Source: Treponema sp. OMZ 798 (GTDB lineage Bacteria; Spirochaetota; Spirochaetia; Treponematales; Treponemataceae). From it: a stretch of 64,000 nt of DNA. The translations under genes were made by a program, and so were the position numbers. The stretch covers positions 2,542,001-2,606,000 of the forward strand of contig NZ_CP051305.1 of NCBI RefSeq assembly GCF_024181385.1. Direction: 5' to 3'. The notes beneath the pieces are model-generated. The model made no database searches. It saw only the letters and a list, made by a program, of their open reading frames with translations, and was not told where the DNA came from. Position 1 is the first letter of the stretch. Each line of letters starts with the position of its first letter. Of this stretch, positions 8,418-17,239 are shown piece by piece.

Positions 8418-9773
8418 ATGACAGATAAGAGAGAGTATTTAATATCCGGTAATATGTTTAAGTTGATGATGGAGTTAAGCATTCCGGGCATTATAGGAAT
8501 GTTTGTAATCAGTTTATACAGCTTTGTAGATGCAATTTTTGTAGGGAGATATGTAGGAAGCACAGCCTTAGGAGCTATCAGCCTGGCCTATACCTTTACA
8601 TTGATAAACAACGGCATTGCAGTTTTAATCGGAATAGGTTCCGCTTCAGTTTTGTCTAGGGCAGTGGGAAGAAAAGATCAAGAAACCGTTGATTCGATTA
8701 TGGGAAACATACTTTTACTAACCCTTCTTTTTTCATTTGGAACTATGACTGTAGGATTAATTTTTGCACCGCAGCTTTTACACCTCATAGGAGCTGAGGG
8801 AGAAATGCTTCGCCTTGGTATAAGCTATTTAAGAATTGTATACCTAGGATCAATCTTTGTAAATTTTGGTCAGGCGGCTAATATGGTTATGCGGGGCGAA
8901 GGAAGAATGGGACTGGCCATGCTTTTGATGGGTATAAGTGCCGTCTTAAACATTATCTTAGATGCCGTCTTTGTAATTGTATTAAAGAAAGGGCTTGAAG
9001 GGGCAGCCATTGCAACAGTTATATCTCAAGTTGTACTTGCAATATGCAACTTTTGTTACTTTGCATTTTTCAGTAAAAATATTAAATTTAAGCATTTTAA
9101 AATTCAAAAAGGCATAGTAAAAGAAACCCTTTCAATCGGCTTTTCGGCAATGCTCATGCAGGTCTTTGCTCTTTTACAACAGGCAGTTATGTATTCTACA
9201 TTAAAAAAATACGGCGGAGAAGATCAAGTAATTTTAATGGGAGCCTTTTTTAGATATCTAATGCTCTCCTTTATTCCGCTTTGGGGAATAAGTCAGGGCT
9301 ATCAGCCCTTTGCCGGAACAAACTTCGGAGCTAAACAATTTGACAGGGTGAAAAAAGGAACGCTTTTATTTTACGGCTTCAGTTTATGCTTAGCCCTAAT
9401 ATTTTGGCTTGTCTTTTTAATTATGCCTGAAAGAGTCTTAGGGCTCTTTTTGGAAAACGCGGAACTAATATCCTTAGGAAGAACAAATGCAATGCTCGCA
9501 ATGTCCTTATTCCCCTTGTCGGCAATTATGATTATAAATCTAACCCTCTTCCAAGCCTTGGGTAAGGCAAAGTATGCAGGCATCTTGGTAATTGCCAGAC
9601 AGTTTTTACTTTATATTCCAGCCGTATTAATTCTGCCTATATTTTTTGGAACACGAGGAGTTTGGATTTCAAGTCCGATAATAGAAACTCTGGTTATGAT
9701 TTTATCTACACTCATAGTGATTAAACTTTTTAAAAAAGATCTAAGCACCAAAGACAAAGTATTGAGTGCATAG
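8418..9773 (+). CDS. MATE family multidrug/metabolite efflux protein
   Basis: Inner-membrane cation-coupled exporter of 451 residues with about 12 hydrophobic segments in two homologous halves, the usual MATE length. The N-terminal stretch LMMELSIPGIIGMFVISLYS followed by FVDAIFVGRYVGSTALGAIS is typical of the MepA/NorM-like branch. GGAGG at 8408-8412 lies 5 bases before ATG 8418, so this start is preferred to the ATG at 8406, which overlaps the ribosome site. It is probably controlled by the preceding TetR gene through the operator at 8386-8405. Substrate cannot be told from sequence. Confidence 0.9.
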   Translation: MTDKREYLISGNMFKLMMELSIPGIIGMFVISLYSFVDAIFVGRYVGSTALGAISLAYTFTLINNGIAVLIGIGSASVLSRAVGRKDQETVDSIMGNILLLTLLFSFGTMTVGLIFAPQLLHLIGAEGEMLRLGISYLRIVYLGSIFVNFGQAANMVMRGEGRMGLAMLLMGISAVLNIILDAVFVIVLKKGLEGAAIATVISQVVLAICNFCYFAFFSKNIKFKHFKIQKGIVKETLSIGFSAMLMQVFALLQQAVMYSTLKKYGGEDQVILMGAFFRYLMLSFIPLWGISQGYQPFAGTNFGAKQFDRVKKGTLLFYGFSLCLALIFWLVFLIMPERVLGLFLENAELISLGRTNAMLAMSLFPLSAIMIINLTLFQALGKAKYAGILVIARQFLLYIPAVLILPIFFGTRGVWISSPIIETLVMILSTLIVIKLFKKDLSTKDKVLSA

Positions 9774-9777
9774 GCTC

Positions 9778-11019
9778 TTATTTAAATTCTACCTTTTTGC
9801 AAGCGGGAGAATTTTTTACCGTTATCAAATATTGATATAGATCGGTTATAAGAGTTTCTCCCGTTCCTGCTTTTTTTCCGCTGATATTCATTTTATTAAA
9901 AATGGCGTCCTTATAATTTAATCTGTATATGTATAAATTCCCCTTATCTTTTTCCAATATATCCTGATAGGAGGCGGTAAGATAAAAGATTTTATTTTCA
10001 AGTTTTTCCGATTTATAATCATTATGAGGATTAGAATACATACAATTTATATATTGAATCATAACAGATAATATTTTATCACTGTAAGATTTATTCGCTT
10101 TTATATATGAAGCAAATGGCAAAAGACCGTTTACCGGAGCTTGCCAAACATGAAAATTCCCCCATACTCCAAAATACTTATTTTTGCCGGTATCCAATAT
10201 GCGGAAATTATCGTACATCATCTTATCTCTTTTTTTATTGAATTCATTTTGAGAGGCGGCGTAAAGCATTTTACTGCTTAAAATATTATCATTAATTAAT
10301 TTTAATAATTGAAAATCTTTTTCACCTAAAACTTTTTCCCCCATTTCTTCATCAATGAGTAACTTATTACATTTTTGAGCAATAGAATAAATATCTTTAT
10401 CTGCTTCCCCCATTATTATAAGCTTTTCCAATAAAGTTTTTATTTCCGAAAGATGTTTTAAATTTTCTTTTTCTCTAACTATCAAATACATGGCTGCATA
10501 AGCAAGGATCGGCTGGTGTTCTACATCTGCACCGATTATTTTTATACGATTTTCTTTTTGTTGAGTTTGATTGTATTTATATAATTTTCTATAAAAATCA
10601 AAATGATCTTGAGTACAAAAATAAGTTTTATATGTATGCTTTTTTATTTGGTTTAAGATTTTTTCATTTCCCGAATCCAAATATAGATTAATTAAAAAGG
10701 CTTGGCTTATTGGAATTTCTTCAAGCAGATGATTAAAATTATAATTTTTATGTAAATATTTTAAAAAATCGAATTTTAAAATATAGTTGGCCGAAACGGC
10801 ATGATTTTCTCCTATCAGGATAATATCATAATTATTTAAATCTTCTTTTTCAAAAATTTTATCGAGATATTTTTTATCTTCAAAATTTATAGAAAACGTA
10901 TTATCCTTTAAGGCTTCATAATAATCTTTTTCCGTGTACTCATTTTGCTCTTTTGACCCTAGAGCAAAACTTAAAAAAAAGAATAAAGCAAAAATAACTG
11001 TCAAAATATTTTTTTTCAT
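9778..11019 (-). CDS. Secreted erythromycin-esterase/ChaN-like protein
   Basis: 413 residues with a clear signal peptide (MKKNILTVIFALFFFLSFALG). The mature part has the IGENHAVSANY motif at about residues 70-80, an LLEEIPISQAF segment and IIGADVEHQPILAYAAMY. These are the glutamate- and histidine-containing motifs of the EreA/ChaN-like fold. VWGNFHVWQAP near residue 285 would supply another catalytic histidine. Family members include macrolide esterases, but most homologues have no proven substrate. It is transcribed towards the MATE gene, and its stop lies 4 bases from the MATE stop. It sits downstream of a sigma-factor gene cluster and may be part of that regulon. Confidence 0.6.
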   Translation of the reverse strand: MKKNILTVIFALFFFLSFALGSKEQNEYTEKDYYEALKDNTFSINFEDKKYLDKIFEKEDLNNYDIILIGENHAVSANYILKFDFLKYLHKNYNFNHLLEEIPISQAFLINLYLDSGNEKILNQIKKHTYKTYFCTQDHFDFYRKLYKYNQTQQKENRIKIIGADVEHQPILAYAAMYLIVREKENLKHLSEIKTLLEKLIIMGEADKDIYSIAQKCNKLLIDEEMGEKVLGEKDFQLLKLINDNILSSKMLYAASQNEFNKKRDKMMYDNFRILDTGKNKYFGVWGNFHVWQAPVNGLLPFASYIKANKSYSDKILSVMIQYINCMYSNPHNDYKSEKLENKIFYLTASYQDILEKDKGNLYIYRLNYKDAIFNKMNISGKKAGTGETLITDLYQYLITVKNSPACKKVEFK

Positions 11020-11056
11020 TTTATACCTCTCATAAAAATTTTAATTTTAAATCAAT

Positions 11057-11809
11057 TTAGCGGGCACTAAATTCAAAAGAACCCGATGCTTTACTGCATT
11101 TGATTTTGAGTTTAATTTTTTTACCGACATAATCGGACATATCGATTTCGGTGTTTAATATATTTCCGTCTTTATTATTATCAAAAGATTTAATTATCTT
11201 TTCACCGAAACTTATTTCTACCGAAATATTACCTGAATCTATATTCCATGAACATTTTAAGTTTTTACCTTCTTTTATTGTAAAGGTGTTGAATTTTTCG
11301 GAAGTTTTATATTTAAACGATGCCCTATATAGGTTATTAAAATTAGTTTGACTTTGCATAAGAGCTATGTCCGTATTCGGAAAAAAGTTTTCTATTTCGC
11401 CGTTTACAGCCGATTTAAAGATATAAATCGACAATATAATAGAAAAAATTAAACTCAAAAGGGTTAAAATACCTGCGGTAATCAGAGGCCAAAGATTTGC
11501 CTTACTTCTTTTATTTACGGCTTCCGAAACAGAGGGCATCTGTTTACCGCAACTTCCGCAATAAGGAATTCCGGCAGCCTGAGTAAATCCGCATGAAGAA
11601 CATTTTATCCTCCTGCTTTTTCGAGCTGCTACAAGATAAAGAATGAGTCCGAGCACTGCCGATAAAAAAAATACGATTAAAACCCAAACCAAGGCTTCGT
11701 CATTTCTTTCTTGTGCATCCTTGTAAACCCAATATGCAATAAGAATGCGGGCAGCAAGTGCAAAAATCGATACTGTGATAATAACAGTAATAAGTGAAAC
11801 AAAAAACAT
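11057..11809 (-). CDS. Membrane protein with zinc ribbon
   Basis: 250 residues from ATG 11809, which is preceded by GGAGG at a good distance; the frame can also begin 14 codons earlier. Layout: two N-terminal membrane segments (VSLITVIITVSIFALAARIL and VWVLIVFFLSAVLGLILYLV), a zinc ribbon with two CxxC pairs (CSSCGF and CGSCGK), a third membrane segment (ITAGILTLLSLIFSIILSIY), then a C-terminal domain of beta-strands. The phospholipase-D-N-like start and the zinc ribbon suggest an envelope sensor or scaffold, but function is not known. It lies between the sigma-factor pair and the EreA-like gene on the same strand. Confidence 0.72.
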   Translation of the reverse strand: MFFVSLITVIITVSIFALAARILIAYWVYKDAQERNDEALVWVLIVFFLSAVLGLILYLVAARKSRRIKCSSCGFTQAAGIPYCGSCGKQMPSVSEAVNKRSKANLWPLITAGILTLLSLIFSIILSIYIFKSAVNGEIENFFPNTDIALMQSQTNFNNLYRASFKYKTSEKFNTFTIKEGKNLKCSWNIDSGNISVEISFGEKIIKSFDNNKDGNILNTEIDMSDYVGKKIKLKIKCSKASGSFEFSAR

Positions 11810-11856
11810 TTTTTCCTCCGTCTTCCATAAAATAAATAAAATTCTATTCAATATTT

Positions 11857-12186
11857 TTAAAATCCATATTGAACCGCTTTAGTACTATATTTTAACTTTA
11901 AAAGAATACTTAAAAAAATAGTGATGTTTATAATTCCTATCCCTAAGAATATAAAAAAAGGTCTAAATATAAAAAAAGGGAAAATCAAACCTATGTTTAT
12001 AAAAATTATACCCAAAAAAATTGCGGTAATTATATTTATCAAAATAATAAATATAGGAACATCCAAAAGATTATTGTTTTGCATATTTATCTGTGCATAA
12101 ATTTTTTTATTTATATGCAAAGGAGTTTTTTCACCTGTGTTTAAAATTTCACTTATCAAAATATCGGTTTTGTTATTTGATTCCAT
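11857..12186 (-). CDS. Small membrane protein, possible anti-sigma factor
   Basis: 109 residues. The first 40 are soluble (ESNNKTDILISEILNTGEKT), followed by three hydrophobic stretches rich in Ile and Phe. It overlaps the end of the ECF sigma gene by 14 bases, so the two are translationally coupled. A short cytoplasmic N-terminus on a membrane anchor, encoded directly after an ECF sigma factor, is the usual layout of an anti-sigma factor. No zinc-binding anti-sigma motif is visible, so the role is inferred from context only. Confidence 0.6.
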   Translation of the reverse strand: MESNNKTDILISEILNTGEKTPLHINKKIYAQINMQNNNLLDVPIFIILINIITAIFLGIIFINIGLIFPFFIFRPFFIFLGIGIINITIFLSILLKLKYSTKAVQYGF

Positions 12187-12700
12187 ATCCGCTCTCCTCT
12201 ATTATACTTTTTAAAATACTGCGGCCCTTATTAAGCCTGCTCTTTACCGTTCCTTCCGGTATATCTAAGTTTTTTGAAATATCGGCAATGCTCATATCCG
12301 CCGAATAGAACATTAAAATGCTTATCTTAATTTTTTCGGGCAAAGAAGAAACAGCCTTTTCGATTTCTTCTTTCAATTCTTTTTTTTCGAATTCGATTTC
12401 GGGTAAAACTTCATAAGGAGAAGAGAGAGATTCAAGTGCAGAACTCGAAGAGGGTGCAAGTTTAACTCTTCTAAAAAACTTACGAAATTTATTTTTATGT
12501 ATTCCGACAGCAATCGAAAATAAAAAAGCCTTAGGATTTTTATCAAACGCTATTTTGTCTTGCAGTTTAATTGCTTTCAACATAGCTTCTTGATACAGAT
12601 CTTCAGCATCAAGTCTTGTTTTTTCAAGCCTTAAACAAAAGCGCCAAAGAGAATCTCCCGCTTGATCAATCAAAAGGTTTAAATCGATTGTATTTTCCAT
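12173..12700 (-). CDS. ECF (extracytoplasmic function) RNA polymerase sigma factor
   Basis: Directs RNA polymerase to a specific promoter set. From ATG 12700 the protein is 175 residues, the usual ECF size. Region 2 contains DAEDLYQEAMLKAIK (core binding and -10 contact). Region 4 contains MSIADISKNLDIPEGTVKSR followed by LNKGRSIL (helix-turn-helix for the -35). The regions are joined by a Ser-rich linker (APSSSSALESLSSP). A start 20 codons upstream (12760) is possible but has no family support. The gene overlaps a small membrane protein that may be its anti-sigma factor, followed by two envelope or secreted proteins, suggesting an envelope stress regulon. Confidence 0.87.
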   Translation of the reverse strand: MENTIDLNLLIDQAGDSLWRFCLRLEKTRLDAEDLYQEAMLKAIKLQDKIAFDKNPKAFLFSIAVGIHKNKFRKFFRRVKLAPSSSSALESLSSPYEVLPEIEFEKKELKEEIEKAVSSLPEKIKISILMFYSADMSIADISKNLDIPEGTVKSRLNKGRSILKSIIEESGYGIK

Positions 12701-12852
12701 TTTCAAATTCTTGACCAAAGGCCTCATACTAATATCGTCGCAAAAAAGCAAAAAGTTCAAATTTATTTTAATTTATACTTTTCAAGCTGTCAGACTTGTT
12801 TCTCGATTAATATATAGATATAATTATAGAATAGTTTTATGAGGAAAAGAGT

Positions 12853-12900
12853 ATGCCTAAAATTTTTGAACCTGTTCGAGTTAAGAATATTGAATTTATA
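12853..12900 (+). pseudogene. 5' stub of an NADH:flavin oxidoreductase (Old Yellow Enzyme) gene
   Basis: ATG 12853 follows GAGGAAAAG and an upstream TATAAT-like region. It reads MPKIFEPVRVKNIEF, the typical start of FMN-dependent Old Yellow Enzyme family proteins (usually followed by KNRIVMPP). After about 15 codons the match ends and the sequence becomes the 3' end of nrdB on the other strand. Only the promoter, ribosome site and first codons remain, so this marks a deletion or rearrangement junction. Confidence 0.5.
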
Positions 12901-13951
12901 AATCATCCACCATTGCCGAGGACTTTGCATAGGCTGTAGACTTGGCTTCAAAGAAGTCCGTCTTAATCAGATTCGCATTGCTGTACTGGCTGACCCAGCT
13001 CATAGATTGGGGTTCTTCCCTGTGGCCGTCATAAATCGGAGCAAAGCCGAGATTTTCACATCTGAGGTTTCCCAAATATTGAATATAGTCGGTTACCATC
13101 TGACTGTTAAGCCCCGGAATATCGTTTCCTATGACGTAATTCCCCCAAGCTATTTCCTGCTCACAGCCTTCCTTTATCATGGCTCTAAAAAGCTCTATGG
13201 TTTCAGGAGTAAACAGCTGAGGTTCTTCCTTTTGCAGTTCCTGAATCATAGACCGGAAAAGCCAAAGGTGAGTATTTTCATCTCGGTTGATATAACGGAT
13301 TTCCTGTACCGAACCGGGCATCTTATTGTTTCTTCCCAAATTATAAAAGAACATAAAACCGGAATAAAAATAAACGCCTTCCAAGATGTAGTTTGCAACG
13401 CAGACCTTTAAAAAAGCAAGAGCGCTCTTGTCGGTTTGAAATTCGTTGTATAGATCGCCGATAAATTTGTTTCTACGCAAAAGGTGTTCATCATCCTTCC
13501 ATTGATATAAAATTTCGGTCCTCTCTTCGGGAGAACAAATTGTGTCAAGCATGTAGCTGTAGCTTTGCGAATGAACAGCTTCTTGAAAGGCCTGAATGGT
13601 AAGGCATAAGTTTACCTCATTGGCCGTTACATATTGTCCGACATTGGGAAGATTTGCGGTTTGAATACTGTCCAAAAAAATCAAAAAAGAAAGAATCTTA
13701 TCGTAGGCTGTTTTTTCCGGTGCGGATAATTTTCGATAGTCTTGAACATCGGTGGTCATATTTATTTCTTCGGGTATCCAAAAATTATTCATAGCCTGCC
13801 TGTACCAATCGCTTGCCCATGAATACTTCATATTGTTAAAATCGTTTAGATTGGTGGTGTTCCCTCCGATCATCTTGCGTTTGTGAGTTTCTATATCTCC
13901 GTTTTCGTTAAACAATGCCTTATGCGGCAAAATAGTTTTTTCCGTTATCAT
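12896..13951 (-). CDS. nrdB: Ribonucleoside-diphosphate reductase class I, beta subunit
   Basis: Carries the metal-radical cofactor that starts ribonucleotide reduction in the NrdA subunit, supplying deoxynucleotides in the cytosol. 351 residues. Cofactor ligands can be read in order: Asp in FLIFLDSIQ, Glu and His in EAVHSQSY, Glu in LEGVYFYSGF, and Glu and His in RDENTHLW. The Tyr of EAVHSQSY is at the position of the radical tyrosine of E. coli NrdB (ExxHxxxY), so this is a tyrosyl-radical type. No nrdA is adjacent; the preceding gene on this strand is a PerM-type permease 12 bases away. Its 3' end abuts a flavin oxidoreductase stub. Confidence 0.95.
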   Translation of the reverse strand: MITEKTILPHKALFNENGDIETHKRKMIGGNTTNLNDFNNMKYSWASDWYRQAMNNFWIPEEINMTTDVQDYRKLSAPEKTAYDKILSFLIFLDSIQTANLPNVGQYVTANEVNLCLTIQAFQEAVHSQSYSYMLDTICSPEERTEILYQWKDDEHLLRRNKFIGDLYNEFQTDKSALAFLKVCVANYILEGVYFYSGFMFFYNLGRNNKMPGSVQEIRYINRDENTHLWLFRSMIQELQKEEPQLFTPETIELFRAMIKEGCEQEIAWGNYVIGNDIPGLNSQMVTDYIQYLGNLRCENLGFAPIYDGHREEPQSMSWVSQYSNANLIKTDFFEAKSTAYAKSSAMVDDL

Positions 13952-13962
13952 AAATTTTCTCC

Positions 13963-15081
13963 TTATACTAAATGCTCAAAATTGTCATCGTCATTTTCTT
14001 TTTTTTCTTCTATATCCAAAGCCATATCCAAAATCGTAAAGAACAAAATTACAATCATCGGACCTAAAACGATTCCGTCGAATGAGAACATGCTTATTCC
14101 GCCCAGCATCGAAAAAAAGATTAAAAGAGGATGTATTTTTATTCTATCTTTTAAAAAGAAGGGACGTAAAAAATTATCCATAAAGCTGATTATCGAGCCT
14201 GCAACGACCAAAAAGATAAGCCCCTTTAGCAGACTGTCAGTGAAGCATAACCCGACTCCGACAGGAAACCAAATTAAGCCGCAGCCGACAAGGGGTAAAA
14301 ATGAACTAAAAAAGGTTAAAATCGCAAGCAAGAGGGCACTTTGAACTCCAAATGCAAGATAGATAATTAAAGAGGCAAGACATTGGTAAAAGGAAACCAA
14401 GAAAAGTCCTTTAAAAAGATTTGTTGTAATTTCTCCTATTTTAGAAAACAGTTTGCCTGATGTTTCGTTATCTATCGGAATGGCATGTTTTAATAAACTG
14501 AAAAGATAGGCTCCGTCTACATAAAAAAAGTAAAGAGCAAAGGCAAAAAAAACAAGGGACAAAAAAAACGAACCCGCATTTTTTACAAGGTTTGTTGCAT
14601 ACCGCAAGATCCGATCCGAGGAGGCCGATAAAAGACTTAAAAATTCCTTTTGTAAATCAAGGTTTGAAATATCTACTGTTCCCATCGACAATCGGTTTAC
14701 TGCGGCGGCTATATCGGTTTTTGAAAATCCGGAATCTGCATTGTTTATGTTTTCCAAAAAACTTTGAATATTTTGGACAAGAATTTTACCTTGACCGAAT
14801 ATTTTTATCACGACAAAAAACAAGACCCCTGCAACAACAAGAACCGTCATTATTGCAAAACAGCCTGCAAGCAATCTTTTTTTTATAGGAAAAGTTCTTT
14901 TTTCTTTGTTCATCTTGGCCAGTATTTTATTATATAAGGGGCTGACCAAAATATAAATTACAGCCGACCACAATAAAACACTTGCGTAAGGTAAAAATAG
15001 TTTACCCACAAGGATCAGCATTCCTGCAAGTAATACAAAAAACGAGATTGTTTGAAGCCTGTGCTTGTTTTCTTGATACAT
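13963..15081 (-). CDS. AI-2E/PerM family membrane transporter
   Basis: 372-residue inner-membrane protein with about eight hydrophobic segments. N-terminal pairs (ISFFVLLAGMLILVGKLFLP, then ASVLLWSAVIYILVSPLYNK) and the C-terminal run GGISMFSFDGIVLGPMIVIL are typical of the family formerly named UPF0118. Members export varied small molecules or act in cation exchange; the substrate here is unknown. Its start codon overlaps the nagB stop by one base (TAATG), so the two are co-translated. The C-terminus is acidic (EEKKENDDDNFEHLV). Confidence 0.87.
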   Translation of the reverse strand: MYQENKHRLQTISFFVLLAGMLILVGKLFLPYASVLLWSAVIYILVSPLYNKILAKMNKEKRTFPIKKRLLAGCFAIMTVLVVAGVLFFVVIKIFGQGKILVQNIQSFLENINNADSGFSKTDIAAAVNRLSMGTVDISNLDLQKEFLSLLSASSDRILRYATNLVKNAGSFFLSLVFFAFALYFFYVDGAYLFSLLKHAIPIDNETSGKLFSKIGEITTNLFKGLFLVSFYQCLASLIIYLAFGVQSALLLAILTFFSSFLPLVGCGLIWFPVGVGLCFTDSLLKGLIFLVVAGSIISFMDNFLRPFFLKDRIKIHPLLIFFSMLGGISMFSFDGIVLGPMIVILFFTILDMALDIEEKKENDDDNFEHLV

Positions 15082-15875
15082 TAGTTTCTTTTTTCCTTTT
15101 CAATATCCAAAAAATATTTTACGGTTTTTACTTTAAGCTCATCGGTAGCCTCATCATCACAGATTATAATAGATTTAGGGTGAAGTTGTAAAGCGCTTAC
15201 CGTCCAGACATGGCTTACCCCGCCCTCTATCGCCTGATGCACAGCTTCAGCCTTAGAGTGTCCTGTTGCCATTATCAACACTTCTTCGGCATCCATAATA
15301 GTGCCGATGCCTACAGTCAATGCTGTCTTTGGAACAAGGTCTTCATTTCCTTCAAAAAAGCGGGAATTCATTATGACGGTGTCCCGCGTTAGGGTTTTTT
15401 CCCTTGTGCGGGAAGTTAAAGAAGAATAGGGCTCATTAAAAGCTATGTGTCCGTCAGCTCCTATGCCGCCTAAAAATAAGTGAATTTTTCCGTAAGAGCG
15501 GATTGCCTTTTCATAATCTTCACATTCTTTTTTCTTATCTTTTGCCATTCCGTTTAATATATGGATATTTTTAGGATCAATATCGATGTGATTAAAAAAA
15601 TTATCCATCATAAAATAATGATAACTCTGAGGATGAGATGCCTCCAAGCCCACATATTCATCCATATTAAAAGTAACTACATGCTTAAAAGATAGAAGAC
15701 CTTCTTTGTGTTTTTTTATAAGTTCTTTATAGACACCTAAGGGAGTTGAACCGGTGGGCAGACCTAGAACAAAGGGTCTTTCCTTGGTAGGATTAAATTC
15801 GATAATTTTATTGCCTATATAATCGGCAGCCCATTTTGAACAATCATCATAATTCTTCTTTATAATAAGTCTCAT
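15081..15875 (-). CDS. nagB: Glucosamine-6-phosphate deaminase
   Basis: Converts glucosamine-6-phosphate to fructose-6-phosphate and ammonia, feeding amino sugars into glycolysis. 264 residues, the usual length. Visible motifs are [16 protein letters not shown] (phosphate binding), FNMDEYVGL with the catalytic Asp, and [14 protein letters not shown] with the catalytic Asp, His and Glu. The start has AGGAG a few bases upstream. It is followed without a gap by the PerM-type permease gene. No nagA or nagE is close by. Confidence 0.95.
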   Translation of the reverse strand: MRLIIKKNYDDCSKWAADYIGNKIIEFNPTKERPFVLGLPTGSTPLGVYKELIKKHKEGLLSFKHVVTFNMDEYVGLEASHPQSYHYFMMDNFFNHIDIDPKNIHILNGMAKDKKKECEDYEKAIRSYGKIHLFLGGIGADGHIAFNEPYSSLTSRTREKTLTRDTVIMNSRFFEGNEDLVPKTALTVGIGTIMDAEEVLIMATGHSKAEAVHQAIEGGVSHVWTVSALQLHPKSIIICDDEATDELKVKTVKYFLDIEKEKRN

Positions 15876-15965
15876 AGAGTTTCTCCTCTTAGACTAAAAT
15901 CTAAGGTCTAAATAATACAAAAAAATTGAGGTTTAGTAAAGAAATAAGGATGCGTTTTTGGAATT

Positions 15966-16997
15966 TTACCAGATACCCATAACTTTTTGCATAAGCAGGC
16001 TTACAAGGGTGATGGATATCCAACAACTCGCCCCTAAAAAAAGAGGTTTACCGCCTGTTTTTATTAACTTTAATATATTACTGTTAAGGCCGACAGCCGC
16101 CATTGCGGTAGTAATAAGCACCTTACTCAAGGTTTTTGCCGGAGCAAAAAAAGATGACGGGACTCCTAAATTAGATAAAATTGCTGTGATAACCGAAAGA
16201 GCAATAAAATACAAGATAAAGAAAGGAAAAATTTTTTTTAGATCTACCTTTTTTTCAGCCGAATTTTTCATCTCTCTTACTCTTAAAAAAGCAAGCGAAA
16301 AGGTAATTGGGATGATGGCGAGAGTTCGTGTAAGTTTTACTGTTACAGCCTTATCCAATGTTTGAGAGCCTAGATTCCACATACTGTCCCAAACAGCAGC
16401 TGCGGCTGTTACTGAAGATGTGTCGTTTATTGCCGTACCTGCAAAAACACCAAAGGACTCTCCTGATGCTGTATCAAAACCTAAGAACCTTCCAAGAGTT
16501 GGAAAAACAAGGGCAGCAAGAACATTAAAAAAGAAGATAACCGAAATTGCCTGAGCAGCGTCTTCGGCATCTGCATCAATTACAGAAGCAGAAGCTGCAA
16601 CAGCCGACCCTCCGCAAATTGAAGAGCCCACTCCGATCAATATTGCCGTATTTTTTTTCAGTTTCATCAGTTTATAAAGAATAAATGCAATAAGAAGAGA
16701 TATTCCTATTGTACATATAATAATGGGAAGAGACTGGGCTCCTGTTTTAAGAATCGCTGTGTAATTTAAACCGGCTCCTAAAAGGACAACAGCCCATTGA
16801 AGAATTTTTTTTGAAACAAAAGTAATTCCGGCCGTTGCCTGTCCTTTATTTTTCCATAAAAGAGTAATAGTCATTCCTATAAGAAGTGCTATTACCGGCG
16901 CCCCGGCTAGCGGAAATATTTTGCCCAAAAACCATGCAGGTAAACAAATCAATGTACATACTAAGATACCTAAGAAATTCTTTTTTATTGCTTCCAT
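15966..16997 (-). CDS. YeiH/UPF0324 family membrane protein (putative sulfate exporter family)
   Basis: 343-residue integral membrane protein with about ten hydrophobic segments. GAGLNYTAILKTGAQSLPII and GVGSSICGGSAVAASASVID, and later AGTAINDTSSVTAAAAVWD, are characteristic of this family; YeiH of E. coli is the best-known member. The 'sulfate exporter' name comes from distant homology and is not proof of substrate. The gene appears to stand alone, with promoter-like DNA upstream towards the divergent chemoreceptor gene. Confidence 0.88.
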   Translation of the reverse strand: MEAIKKNFLGILVCTLICLPAWFLGKIFPLAGAPVIALLIGMTITLLWKNKGQATAGITFVSKKILQWAVVLLGAGLNYTAILKTGAQSLPIIICTIGISLLIAFILYKLMKLKKNTAILIGVGSSICGGSAVAASASVIDADAEDAAQAISVIFFFNVLAALVFPTLGRFLGFDTASGESFGVFAGTAINDTSSVTAAAAVWDSMWNLGSQTLDKAVTVKLTRTLAIIPITFSLAFLRVREMKNSAEKKVDLKKIFPFFILYFIALSVITAILSNLGVPSSFFAPAKTLSKVLITTAMAAVGLNSNILKLIKTGGKPLFLGASCWISITLVSLLMQKVMGIW

Positions 16998-17239
16998 AAA
17001 TAAATTCTCCAGTTTGCCGGAATTATATGATTATAAATCTTATATACTTATAATGTCAATATTATAGACTTAAACATAAAAAAAATATTGATAAAATTTT
17101 ATTTTTTTTATCTTAATCACTAGAAAAAAAATTTGAAATATGATAGCTTCATGTAAGCATATCTTAACTGTATATTTTATAAGTATCCTAATTTATAAAT
17201 CGTAATCAAAATACTCTAACATTAAACAGGGAGCCTATT

